A stretch of DNA of 64,000 bases, from positions 124,001 to 188,000 of the forward strand of contig NZ_VLPK01000001.1 in assembly GCF_007558865.1 (NCBI RefSeq), written 5' to 3'. The notes below the pieces were generated by a model, which saw nothing but the letters and a program-made list of their open reading frames with translations, did no database searches and had not been told where the DNA came from. This document shows, one piece after another, positions 24,519 to 33,526 of this stretch. Both the position numbers and the translations under genes were made by a program. The first letter of the stretch is position 1; each line of letters opens with the position of its first letter. This DNA comes from Mucilaginibacter corticis. GTDB taxonomy: Bacteria; Bacteroidota; Bacteroidia; Sphingobacteriales; Sphingobacteriaceae.

Positions 24519-27500
24519 ATGAAACAAATTTACCAACAATTTACAAAGGTAATGACAGTATTGTTGTTGCTTTTGGCCCCGGCTTTAGCGTTTGGGCAAA
24601 TCAAGATCGGGGGTGTAGTAACAGACCAGAATAAACAACCCATCCCCGGGGTTTCAGTAAGAATTGGCGGTACGCAAGGCGGCACCATTACTGATATTGA
24701 TGGTCATTATTTTATTACTGCGCAGGCAGGGCAAACCTTAACATACACTTATGTAGGTTATACAACCGCAAGTGTTATTGTTACTGATAAAACAGTTGTG
24801 GATGTAACCTTAATTGGTGACAACAAAACATTAAACGAAATTGTAGTTACCGCCCTTGGTGTTAAAAAAGAAACCAGGGTAATTGGTTATGCTACACAAA
24901 CTGTAAAAGGAAGCGACTTAACAACCGCGCGCGACCCTAACCCTGTTAACGGATTAATAGGTAAAGTTGCCGGTTTATCAGTGGCGGCAACTTCCGAAAT
25001 TTTAGGTGTACCTAACGTGACTATCCGTGGTGGTACAGTTACACTGTTTGTAGTTGACGGTTTGCCTATTAACTCGGACACCTTTGATTTGAGCCCGGAC
25101 GACATCGACAGCTACACAGTTTTAAAAGGCCCTGCTGCAGCGGCGTTATATGGTAGCCGTGCACAAAACGGCGCGATTGTTATCACCACTAAAAAAGGTG
25201 ATAAAAACAAAAAAGGTCTTACTGTTGATATAAACAGCAGTACGGTAATGAACAAAGGCTTTTTAGCGTTCCCGCGCATTCAGAACAAATTCGGACCGGG
25301 TGAAAATACCTTTTACACGTTTGTTGATGGTAAAGGTGGCGCACCGGGTGGCGTGGATAGCGACTATGACGTTTGGGGACCATATTTTGCAGGTCAGTTG
25401 ATCCCGCAATATGATAGCCCGGTAGTTAATGGCGTACGCCAGGGTACTCCATGGACTGCAAGAGGCGCAAACAACCTTGCAAACTTTTTGCAAACCGGTT
25501 ATCAAACTAACAATGAAATAGCTGTAGGTGCTAATGGCGATAACTATACCACCCGCGTTTCAGTATCTCAGCAACATCAAACAAGCTATATCCCGTCTCA
25601 ATATCTTGATATTTTTAACGGTAACTTCTACGCGCAATTTCGTCCAATGCCAAAGTTAACATTCGAGGCAAGTATTGATTTTAACAGACAAACTACTGAT
25701 AACTTCCCGGACGTTCAGTATGGTCCTAACAGTATCATCTACAACATGGCGATATGGACAGGTGCTGACTGGAATGTTAACGCACCCGATATTAAAGGCA
25801 TCTGGCAGCCGGGTAAAGTAGGTACGCAATCTGTGTTTGCAGAATATACCCGTTACCATAACCCATGGTTCCTTACAGAGATCTGGACCCGCGGTCATTA
25901 TAAAAATGATACTTACGGTTATGTATCAGGTAACTATAAAATTAACGACAACCTGAACGTTAGCTTAAAGAACCAGATAGATACCTACAACATATTACGT
26001 ACGGAAGACCTTCCTTTTTCTGCCCACCCTTATGGCCGTGAAGGTAACCAGGGTGATTACCGTGAAGACCGTCGTGATCTGTTTGAAAACAACACTTTGT
26101 TGACTTTAAACTATGATTACACCGTTAATAACTTCTTTAATTTATCAGGTTTAATTGGTAGTAACCTGCGTAGCTTTAAATATAATTCAAGCTGGACATC
26201 AACTGATTATTTGATCATACCTGGCTTATATTCATTCAACAACACAAAAAACCCGATACAATCTACAAGCTTCAATTCGGCTGAACGCCAGTTAAGTATA
26301 TTTGGCTCATTGGACTTGTCATTCGGCAAATATGCTACTTTATCAGGCACATACCGTGTTGAGCATTCTTCAGCATTCTCAAGTGTAGCTTCATATAGAT
26401 ATCCAAGTGTTTCAGCAACAACGGTAATATCTGATTACGTTACTTTGCCTGAAGCTATTTCTTTCTTAAAAGTTAGAGGATCTTATGCAAACATCCGTTC
26501 AGATGCTACAACCCCTACTATCGGCCCTGCTCCGTTTAATACTATTTCAGCATATGGAGGGCAGACCTTAAACAATAGCCCTACAAGTGATCCGTTATTT
26601 TTGAATCCATTAGGTTATGGCACCACTTATAACAGCCCTTATAACGGACCTAATTATTCATTGAACACGTCGTATTCAACAGCTAAACCCTACAACAATC
26701 AAACAGCAGGTTACGGTCCAAATTCGCTATTTCAACCTGGTATAGTAACGTCAACCCGTGTAAATTACGAAGAAGGGTTTGATATTAAATTTATTAAAAA
26801 CCGCTTAGGCTTAAGCGGAACAGCTTTCCAATATATTGACGGTCCGCAAATTCTGGCTAACCCTATTTCAACTGCAAGCGGTTACACTACAGAACTTTTA
26901 AATGCGTTGAAAACTAAAAAAACAGGTTATGAGCTTTCTTTAACCGGCACACCGATAAAAGACCTAAGTGGTTTTGGATGGGATGTATTGGTTAACTGGT
27001 CTACCTACAAAGAAATTTATACAGAACTGCCTCCGGGACAATCAGTTTATAACACTTTCTTCCACGTGAACGACAGAGTTGATAAATTTTACGGTACCAA
27101 ATTTGTAAGAACACCAGACGGCCAGATCATCTACAACTCGCCTGACGCAACAGGTAAAGGTGGTGGTGAACCATTGGTTTCTCCGACAAGACAATATTTA
27201 GGTCATCTTGATCCGGACTTTACCTGGTCTTTCTCAAACAGGTTCCACTACAAGAACATAGGTTTGAGTTTCCAGCTTGACGGCTCAGTTGGTGGTGTAA
27301 CTACAGATTATGTGCACAACAAAACTATCCGTGGTGGTAGTAACGCCATAACAGCGGAAGGTGCGCTTGGTGATGCACGTTACCAGGACTGGCTGCATTA
27401 CCCTGCAAACAATCAACAGCCTGATGCAAACTATAAAGGAACTTATGTAGCTAAGGGTGTGCAAATCTCAAACGGTGTAGCACCTAATTATGACTCTGCT

Positions 27501-27857
27501 ACAGGTGCCGTTTTAAACTATGGTGCATTGCAGTACAAAACAAATAATACGCCGGTATTGGTGCAGGAGTATTCCAGTGAATACTACAATGTGGACGAGG
27601 CTAACCTGATGAGCAAAACATACACTAAACTGCGTGAGGTAACAATTGACTACACTTTCCCTAAAAAATGGCTGGAGAAAACTTTTATAGCTAAAGCTTC
27701 AGTTTCTCTTTACGGACGTAACTTATTGTATTTCTATAAAAACCCGGAGTTTAAAGACGTAGATCTGGATCAGTACGCTAATACACGTACTTCACTTACC
27801 GGCTTACAATCTCCTTCAGTACGCAGCTACGGGATTAATTTAAAAGCTTCATTCTAA
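24519..27857 (+). CDS. SusC/RagA-type TonB-dependent outer membrane transporter
   Basis: 1112 residues with a signal peptide (ends near FGQ). An N-terminal carboxypeptidase-regulatory-like domain (about 28-105) is followed by the plug (about 110-230, including YGSRAQNGAIVITTKKG) and a 22-strand barrel with aromatic C-terminus KASF. It forms the channel of a pedal-bin importer with the SusD-like lipoprotein 14 bp downstream. Its promoter carries the module found before the phosphonatase operon, so the cargo is probably a phosphonate or a phosphorylated/phosphonylated head group and not a glycan. No polysaccharide enzymes lie beside it. Confidence 0.93.
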   Translation: MKQIYQQFTKVMTVLLLLLAPALAFGQIKIGGVVTDQNKQPIPGVSVRIGGTQGGTITDIDGHYFITAQAGQTLTYTYVGYTTASVIVTDKTVVDVTLIGDNKTLNEIVVTALGVKKETRVIGYATQTVKGSDLTTARDPNPVNGLIGKVAGLSVAATSEILGVPNVTIRGGTVTLFVVDGLPINSDTFDLSPDDIDSYTVLKGPAAAALYGSRAQNGAIVITTKKGDKNKKGLTVDINSSTVMNKGFLAFPRIQNKFGPGENTFYTFVDGKGGAPGGVDSDYDVWGPYFAGQLIPQYDSPVVNGVRQGTPWTARGANNLANFLQTGYQTNNEIAVGANGDNYTTRVSVSQQHQTSYIPSQYLDIFNGNFYAQFRPMPKLTFEASIDFNRQTTDNFPDVQYGPNSIIYNMAIWTGADWNVNAPDIKGIWQPGKVGTQSVFAEYTRYHNPWFLTEIWTRGHYKNDTYGYVSGNYKINDNLNVSLKNQIDTYNILRTEDLPFSAHPYGREGNQGDYREDRRDLFENNTLLTLNYDYTVNNFFNLSGLIGSNLRSFKYNSSWTSTDYLIIPGLYSFNNTKNPIQSTSFNSAERQLSIFGSLDLSFGKYATLSGTYRVEHSSAFSSVASYRYPSVSATTVISDYVTLPEAISFLKVRGSYANIRSDATTPTIGPAPFNTISAYGGQTLNNSPTSDPLFLNPLGYGTTYNSPYNGPNYSLNTSYSTAKPYNNQTAGYGPNSLFQPGIVTSTRVNYEEGFDIKFIKNRLGLSGTAFQYIDGPQILANPISTASGYTTELLNALKTKKTGYELSLTGTPIKDLSGFGWDVLVNWSTYKEIYTELPPGQSVYNTFFHVNDRVDKFYGTKFVRTPDGQIIYNSPDATGKGGGEPLVSPTRQYLGHLDPDFTWSFSNRFHYKNIGLSFQLDGSVGGVTTDYVHNKTIRGGSNAITAEGALGDARYQDWLHYPANNQQPDANYKGTYVAKGVQISNGVAPNYDSATGAVLNYGALQYKTNNTPVLVQEYSSEYYNVDEANLMSKTYTKLREVTIDYTFPKKWLEKTFIAKASVSLYGRNLLYFYKNPEFKDVDLDQYANTRTSLTGLQSPSVRSYGINLKASF

Positions 27858-27871
27858 TTTAAAATTGGATA

Positions 27872-29458
27872 ATGATTATGAAAAAGATATTTAAAATTTA
27901 TTTACTGCCGGCGCTTATGCTATTGACAGTAAACAGTTGCAAAAAAAGTTTCCAGCAACTGACAGTAAACAACAACGTACCAACAAGTGTACCGTCATCG
28001 TTACTTTTTAACGGAATATTAAACAGTATGGTTGATTTTCCGGATAACTCAAATGAGATATACTGCCAGTATTATATTTACAACTATAACTATTACGGTA
28101 ACAACACCTACAATTTAGGTTCTGGTGATAACTACTACACAGCCTTAAAAAACGTAACGTTAATGGAGCAACAGGCACTTGCAGTAGGATCGCCGGCGGT
28201 TAATCCTTACAGTGCTATGGGTAAATTTTTCAGAGCCTATTTTTTCAGCAAGATGAGCCTGGAAATGGGGGATATCCCAATGACACAAGCTTTAGGTGGC
28301 CTTAGTATGTTAAAGCCTAAATATGATACACAAAAGGCTGTAATGATACAATGCCTTGCCTGGTTAGAAAGTGCAAATACCGACATGGCGGGTTTAATAA
28401 CCGCAGGTGGCAATACACTTGAGGGCGATATATTTTTTAAAACTGACAACCTTAATCATTGGCAGAAAGTTATCAACACCTTCAGAATAAGATTGCTTTT
28501 AGAGCTAAGCAAAAAAGCTGCTGATCCGGATTTGAATGTTCCGGCACAATTTGCCACCATATTGGCATCTCCTGCCAAATACCCACTGATGGCAAGCGCT
28601 GATGATAATGTGCAATATATTTTCCTTGACCCAACAAATTATTATCCTCAAACTCCGGATAACTTCGGTCAGAATGGCTCAAGACAAAACAGCTCGCAAA
28701 CTTACATTCAATTGCTTACTACTTTGAAAGATCCAAGGGTTTACGTAACTGCAGAGCCTGCACGTCATTTGGTTGACGACCTGCACCAAAGCCCAACTGA
28801 TTTTGCATCATTTGTTGGTGCAGACCCGGGTGAGGATTTAGGTGTGATGTATGCTAACGCAGGTTTAGGTGACTATTCGTTTCTTAGCAGAAAGCGTTAC
28901 TATTCAACCTATACGGGCGAGCCCAGCATCCAGATCGGCTATCCTGAACTAATGTTCAACATAGCCGAAGGCATTAATCGCGGATGGGCTCCGGGCAATG
29001 CAGAAAATTATTACATAGCGGGCATACAAGCGTCTATGGCGTATTACAGCATCCCGGCAACCGGAACTTTTACTGCTTATTTTTATCGTCCGGGTTCAAA
29101 ATCTACGGCTGATCTAACTAACTATGATGCTTTTCCTATTACTACTAACTGGAACACTTATTATGCTGCGCCTACCGTTAAATACACTGCAGGCGCAGCA
29201 GGTTTAACTCAGATATTGCAGCAAAAATACCTGGCATTATTCCGTCATTCAGGTTTAGAGTCGTATTTCACTTACCGCAGAACAGGCGTTCCAAACTTTA
29301 CAACCGGACCGGGTACAGGTAACGGCGCACGTATAGCTTTGCGTTTCCAATATCCTTCAAGCGAGCAGACTGCCAATACGGCTAATTATAAAGCGGCATT
29401 GGCAAGCCAATATGCCGGTAATGATGATATTAATGGCAAAATGTGGCTGTTACAATAA
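27872..29458 (+). CDS. SusD/RagB-like substrate-binding lipoprotein (SusD-like_2 type)
   Basis: 528 residues. A lipoprotein signal with lipobox VNSC is near residue 23; an alternative ATG two codons in (27878) gives a cleaner signal. The helical TPR-like body and motifs such as KFFRAYFFSKMSLEMGDIPM and YPELMFNIAEGINRGW are typical of the shorter SusD subgroup that pairs with SusC homologs for non-starch cargo. It lies 14 bp after susC and is followed by a strong hairpin. It acts at the cell surface as the lid over SusC. Confidence 0.92.
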   Translation: MIMKKIFKIYLLPALMLLTVNSCKKSFQQLTVNNNVPTSVPSSLLFNGILNSMVDFPDNSNEIYCQYYIYNYNYYGNNTYNLGSGDNYYTALKNVTLMEQQALAVGSPAVNPYSAMGKFFRAYFFSKMSLEMGDIPMTQALGGLSMLKPKYDTQKAVMIQCLAWLESANTDMAGLITAGGNTLEGDIFFKTDNLNHWQKVINTFRIRLLLELSKKAADPDLNVPAQFATILASPAKYPLMASADDNVQYIFLDPTNYYPQTPDNFGQNGSRQNSSQTYIQLLTTLKDPRVYVTAEPARHLVDDLHQSPTDFASFVGADPGEDLGVMYANAGLGDYSFLSRKRYYSTYTGEPSIQIGYPELMFNIAEGINRGWAPGNAENYYIAGIQASMAYYSIPATGTFTAYFYRPGSKSTADLTNYDAFPITTNWNTYYAAPTVKYTAGAAGLTQILQQKYLALFRHSGLESYFTYRRTGVPNFTTGPGTGNGARIALRFQYPSSEQTANTANYKAALASQYAGNDDINGKMWLLQ

Positions 29459-29481
29459 AGTTCATTAAACCATATTCTTTT

Positions 29482-29516
29482 CAACAAAAGCGGGCTTGTC
29501 TCGCTTTTGTTGTTTG
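29482..29516 (+). terminator. Terminator after susD
   Basis: Perfect 11 bp stem, CAACAAAAGCG (29482-29492) with CGCTTTTGTTG (29502-29512), loop of 9, then TTTG. Confidence 0.75.
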
Positions 29517-29571
29517 TAACCTTTGGAAGCGCTAATAATGCGGCACCTACTCCAAAAGGTGTTTAAAAACC

Positions 29572-29603
29572 AAAAGCTTATTTCTTGAGTGAAATAAGCT
29601 TTT
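29572..29603. terminator. Second hairpin between susD and the PAS gene
   Basis: Perfect 13 bp stem AAAAGCTTATTTC / GAAATAAGCTTTT with 6-base loop, followed by ATGTTTTG. Probably a back-up terminator. Nothing else is seen in 29459-29736. Confidence 0.6.
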
Positions 29604-29736
29604 ATGTTTTGTTCCGATAGAGATATAACTTCCTTACCTCCGCTTTAACTATAAATAATATCACTCAAATTTTCCTCAGCAGCACTTTTAAATAACTATC
29701 TTGCAATTATTATCTATTGATTAACTTTTATTTAAC

Positions 29737-31062
29737 ATGAAGGAAAATATATTAACAAAATATATATCGTTTTATAAATTCTGGAACAATTATGCTGATT
29801 ATGTGAAGGGCGTTATGCATGTGCCCGCTAAAAACCAGCAAAGTCATGATCAGTTATCAAACCGTCTTTTTACCCATACCATCATTTATGCATTGCCTGT
29901 TGCTTTCCTGGCACTTATTCCGACAACAATTATAGCATTAAATCAAAAAAATCCCTTTTTAGCATTGTTCGGAATAGGTATTGTTCTCGCTGTTACATGT
30001 ACAGCATTTAACCCATATTGGTCAATGTCTTTACGTAAATTTACCGTTTCGGCCGCGTTAGTCGTTATGGCAGCTGTACTTATAGTTGCCAGGGGCACCT
30101 TTTCTATAGGCTATATTTATTTGCTTGCATGCAGCGTTTTTTATGCGCTGCACTTATCACATAAAATTGCAATTCGCGCTGTTTTGGCTAACCTCATATT
30201 TTGTATATTATTTTGGTTCATTATTGCTTTCCACCTTATAAAATCCGGTCCGCTTGCTACTACATTAACCTGGGATTGGCTGATACAATCTATTAATTTT
30301 CTGTTTATCAATATTGTAATTGTTGTAATGATCCGCTATACGATCGATCACCTGGAACACACTATGAAAGCTGAAAATGATGCTCACCAGCAACTAAAAG
30401 ATGAACTGCGGGAAAAGCAATTATTAAATGACTACTTGCAGGAATCAGAAAGCAGATACAAAACACTTTTTTCATTAAGCCCATCTGCCAAACTAATTTT
30501 CGATAGTAAAAATTTACGTTTCCTTGAAACCAACAAGGTAGCATCTGAAGTATATGGTTATTCTGAATCTGAATTTCTGACTATGAAACTAACAGATATT
30601 CACTTAAAAGGAGATCTGCCTGGCTTCCTAATCAAGCATTCTGATAGTAATAATACTAACAATGTAGCATCTCCCGTTCGTTCGCGTCATTTAAGGAAAG
30701 ATGGGAGCATGATTGATGTGGCACTATTGGGTAATGATATCAACTTTAAAGGTAATCTGGCGCACATTCTTGTTGTTAATGACATTACACGGCAGATTAA
30801 GCAGGTAAATGCAATTGAAAAACAAAATGCTAAACTAAGGGATGTAGCGTATATTCAATCGCATTTAGTACGATTGCCTTTAACAAAGATCATGGCGCTA
30901 ACCGAATTAATTGTTGATGAATTTACAAGCCACGGAGATCAGGAATTATTAAAGGCATTGGCGCATTCATCAGTTGAGTTAGATAACATGATCCGCAAAA
31001 TAGTATACGAGAGTGCCGATATTCTGGCCGAACTGGATAGACAAGCGGGCGAAAGTTATTGA
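29737..31062 (+). CDS. Membrane PAS-domain protein with kinase-like dimerisation helix but no ATPase domain
   Basis: 441 residues. The first ~210 residues hold about six membrane segments; a coiled stretch (HTMKAENDAHQQLKDELREK) leads into a PAS domain (about 230-360: ESRYKTLFSLSPSAKLIF, ending IKQVNAIEKQN). The last ~80 residues resemble a HisKA helix pair: YIQSHLVRLPLTKIM keeps the H-box histidine with R and P of the SHELRAPL motif. The HATPase_c domain is missing, and the reading frame ends naturally at 31062. It may be a sensor that donates or accepts phosphate in trans, or a truncated kinase. tRNA-Phe follows on the other strand. Confidence 0.85.
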   Translation: MKENILTKYISFYKFWNNYADYVKGVMHVPAKNQQSHDQLSNRLFTHTIIYALPVAFLALIPTTIIALNQKNPFLALFGIGIVLAVTCTAFNPYWSMSLRKFTVSAALVVMAAVLIVARGTFSIGYIYLLACSVFYALHLSHKIAIRAVLANLIFCILFWFIIAFHLIKSGPLATTLTWDWLIQSINFLFINIVIVVMIRYTIDHLEHTMKAENDAHQQLKDELREKQLLNDYLQESESRYKTLFSLSPSAKLIFDSKNLRFLETNKVASEVYGYSESEFLTMKLTDIHLKGDLPGFLIKHSDSNNTNNVASPVRSRHLRKDGSMIDVALLGNDINFKGNLAHILVVNDITRQIKQVNAIEKQNAKLRDVAYIQSHLVRLPLTKIMALTELIVDEFTSHGDQELLKALAHSSVELDNMIRKIVYESADILAELDRQAGESY

Positions 31063-31102
31063 TGACCTATGTTGTTTACGGCTACCGACATTACTTCCAA
31101 AC

Positions 31103-31135
31103 AAAAAAGCCCTCAGAAATTAATCTAAAGGCTTT
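31103..31135 (-). terminator. Terminator of left tRNA-Phe
   Basis: Minus strand stem AAAGCC / GGCTTT (31135-31130 with 31111-31106), then a run of T, starting 4 bases after the tRNA 3' end. Confidence 0.7.
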
Positions 31136-31138
31136 CTG

Positions 31139-31211
31139 TGGTATCAGCTGGGATCGAACCAGCGACACAAGGATTTTCAGTCCTTTGCTCTACCGACTGA
31201 GCTATGATACC
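31139..31211 (-). tRNA. tRNA-Phe (GAA), left copy
   Basis: 73 nt on the minus strand. Acceptor GGTATCA pairs with TGATACC; D-loop AGCTCAGTCGGTAGAGC; anticodon stem-loop GGACTGAAAATCC with anticodon GAA; T-arm with GGTTCGATCC. The discriminator is A and CCA is not encoded. Identical in sequence to the copy at 41983-42055. Confidence 0.97.
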
Positions 31212-31227
31212 GTCCATTTAAGAACTG

Positions 31228-31235
31228 CAAATGTA
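31228..31235 (-). promoter_or_regulatory. -7 box of left tRNA-Phe
   Basis: TACATTTG on the minus strand, 16 nt before the tRNA 5' end. The box and surrounding ~27 bp are nearly the same as at 42072-42079. Confidence 0.65.
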
Positions 31236-31314
31236 GACTGAATATAAGCTACTTATAGCCAACAAACGAAGAAACTAAGGCCAAGTCTAATACTTTACAT
31301 TGAAAGTGCGCCAA

Positions 31315-31500
31315 ATGAGTACCGAAACACTAAATTACACCGAACCCCAAATCGTAACAAGCAACGACCTGTCAAAGCGTTCGTATATTGAATTCTATTT
31401 AAATAACAAAAGAGTTCGCTGATATTCTCAATCAACGAATAAGCCCTAACCGAGCTAAGTCCATTCCTGAGCGAAACGCCTTGCTAAAGTTAGTTATTTT
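31315..31500 (+). pseudogene. Decayed tyrosine integrase, N-terminal fragment
   Basis: From the ATG at 31315, 35 codons read MSTETLNYTEPQIVTS then NDLSKRSYIEFYLNNKRVR and a stop at 31420. This is the N-terminus (arm DNA-binding domain) of Bacteroidota tyrosine recombinases. After a frame change, the segment from about 31430 reads SPNRAKSIPERNALLKL, which continues the same family. The rest, including the catalytic domain, is gone. It lies 104 bp from the tRNA-Phe gene, the expected place for an integrase of a tRNA-targeting element. Confidence 0.8.
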
Positions 31501-31764
31501 AATTATGAAATTACTGATTCTACTCACTAAGTTAGCTGATACATCAACATACAGCCACTTCGTTTCAAGGTAGTACAACGTAAATATGTACCCCAAAAGG
31601 AACCCACCATATTTAGTTATATGTCCACCTTGCCTTAATGCTTCTGTTCAGCAGTGAGCTGTTCGAGAATTCGCTCGACATTAAATCTACTGCAATGACA
31701 AACATTAAACACTCGGCCATATTGAGTTAAAAATTTGAAACGAGCTTTATCAATTCACCTTTGT
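31501..31764. other. Non-coding stretch inside the tRNA-Phe block
   Basis: No convincing gene. A continuation of the shifted frame runs to a stop at 31571 but no longer resembles an integrase. It is probably further decayed mobile DNA. Confidence 0.5.
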
Positions 31765-31826
31765 AAACAAAAAACCCGGCGCATCATTACGATCACGCCG
31801 GGGTATTAACGTATTATTTGATCTTT
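31765..31826 (-). terminator. Terminator of the SusC-SusD-FAS1-lipoprotein operon
   Basis: The minus strand hairpin CCCCGGCG / CGCCGGG with a run of T (hairpin about 31768-31803). The whole 62 bp is repeated without change at 16939-17000. Confidence 0.8.
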
Positions 31827-31827
31827 C

Positions 31828-32796
31828 TTATATAGGGTCGCGTGTAACGTGCGGCACTTTAACAGTGATCAGGTAAGTACCTTCCTGGAATAGCCTTACG
31901 GTAAATCGTGGGTTAGCACTATATATCCGGGCCGATGTTGGTGTCCAGCCTGCGTCAAATTTTGCAAATTTGCTTGGGATACGGTAATAAATAGTAAACC
32001 CTTGCGCAGCTCCCTGGTATGGGAAAGGTGTTATTTCAAAATTACAGGTTAATGATGTATCAGATACAATTACAGGGTGAAACTTGGCAAAAGTTGTAAA
32101 GTCGCTTCTGTCACCACGTGTAATATATTCATTATTTTTAGGGTTAAACGGAACACCATTTTCATCAACAATTTTTAAAATAGCCAGTGTACCTTTAGGC
32201 GACAGCTTTTGAACCGTAACCGGCGGGTTGCCCGTATCACCATTTGCTGAACTATTATCCTGGAACCAGGCGCTTCCACCTGCATCAATTTCGGCTACAT
32301 CGCCTTCAACTAAATTCAAGATACCAATATTCTTATACGTTTTTGTGCCGTTCTGGTTTGTAGCGCTGATATCAAATTCATATTTACCTAAAGGAACATT
32401 GATAGAACTATTGTAAAAAGTGAAACCGCCTGTATGTTCGTTAAATTCAAACGCAGGTGTATTCACAATCTTACGGATGCTATTAAGTAATGCTAAAGTA
32501 GTATCAATATCCGGGTAAAATTGTGATAGAAATACATAACGCGGACGATTTTTATATAAAGAGTCGGCATGCTTGTGCGTAACGGCATCACGAATATCCA
32601 ACAATTTATAGGTAACCGGGGCACTTGAGCCATCATTATCGACAGCAGATGTCTGCACCACATAGCCTTGTGGAATTGGGATAGGGCTATCACGGTAACG
32701 GATCTGTGAACTTAGAAACCCATGTGGCGCTTTAACACAAGCGGCAACGCTGGCTACTGTGAAGACAGCGATCAAAATTTTATAATTTATTTTCAT
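31828..32796 (-). CDS. PUL-type lipoprotein, DUF5007-like
   Basis: 322 residues. A lipoprotein signal (VASVAAC, cysteine near residue 20) is followed by an all-beta protein with segments such as YVFLSQFYPDIDTT, GKYEFDISATNQNGTKTYKN and a C-terminal beta-sandwich ending FQEGTYLITVKVPHV. The DUF5007 assignment is from memory and not certain. As the last gene of the susC-susD-FAS1 unit (21 bp after the FAS1 gene) it is probably a surface ligand-binding protein. Its extreme 3' end and terminator are duplicated in the scar at 16939-17090. Confidence 0.75.
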   Translation of the reverse strand: MKINYKILIAVFTVASVAACVKAPHGFLSSQIRYRDSPIPIPQGYVVQTSAVDNDGSSAPVTYKLLDIRDAVTHKHADSLYKNRPRYVFLSQFYPDIDTTLALLNSIRKIVNTPAFEFNEHTGGFTFYNSSINVPLGKYEFDISATNQNGTKTYKNIGILNLVEGDVAEIDAGGSAWFQDNSSANGDTGNPPVTVQKLSPKGTLAILKIVDENGVPFNPKNNEYITRGDRSDFTTFAKFHPVIVSDTSLTCNFEITPFPYQGAAQGFTIYYRIPSKFAKFDAGWTPTSARIYSANPRFTVRLFQEGTYLITVKVPHVTRDPI

Positions 32797-32817
32797 TGTT
32801 AGTTTATCTAAAGTTTA

Positions 32818-33507
32818 TTAATTGACTACAGCATCAAAATAGGTAAACGTATGGTTGTTGCTAAGTACATGCAAAATTCCTGTTGTGGTAATTATACCCG
32901 TGGTTTGACAAAGCACAGTGAATAATTGTTTAGGATCAGCTGCCAGCACACCGGAAATATCAACGGGCACCGGTCCACCTGGCGTCAATGGAAGCACTTT
33001 AGTAAGATATATATACTGTGGATCTGTGGTAAAAATGTTGTTTGTATAATCGGTAGTTGGCCGCAAATTTATCAGCCTTTTTTCACCATCAAGCGCAGTA
33101 GCATAAACACCAGTTTGCGTTAAATTATCACGCGTATATTTATCTTTAAACATGTAGGCCCTTAACGAGTCTTTAAGTGATGTAAAATCAAGCGAATCAA
33201 ACTTCAGTTTAAAATTTTCATCATTTAACTGAATCTGCAATTGCGTTTGTTTGGCCAAAATGTAATTATGGATTGAGTAGTTGGTAAGTGCAAAAAAGGT
33301 ACCGCTGCTGTTAACATCGTTCTTTAACTGCATTTTATCTATCATAATTACCAGCGTATCAAATGCATGGTTTGTTTTCAGATAATCATACGTGGTCATG
33401 TTAACATTAGCCTTAAATAAGTCACCGCCAATCACATAACTCTTTTTACACGACAACAACCCGGTTGCCGCAAATAACAGGAGCGCAAATATTTTTATAT
33501 TTTTCAT
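32818..33507 (-). CDS. Fasciclin (FAS1) domain lipoprotein
   Basis: 229 residues with lipobox LLSC at about residue 20. The remainder resembles one FAS1 domain: TTYDYLKTNHAFDTLVIMID at the start, GTFFALTNYSIHNYI as the H1-like box, and GILHVLSNNHTFTYF at the end. FAS1 domains mediate adhesion or ligand contacts. The gene is the third in the susC-susD unit (19 bp after susD), suggesting an accessory surface protein of the importer. Confidence 0.85.
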   Translation of the reverse strand: MKNIKIFALLLFAATGLLSCKKSYVIGGDLFKANVNMTTYDYLKTNHAFDTLVIMIDKMQLKNDVNSSGTFFALTNYSIHNYILAKQTQLQIQLNDENFKLKFDSLDFTSLKDSLRAYMFKDKYTRDNLTQTGVYATALDGEKRLINLRPTTDYTNNIFTTDPQYIYLTKVLPLTPGGPVPVDISGVLAADPKQLFTVLCQTTGIITTTGILHVLSNNHTFTYFDAVVN

Positions 33508-33526
33508 TTTACGATATTTTAAAGGA

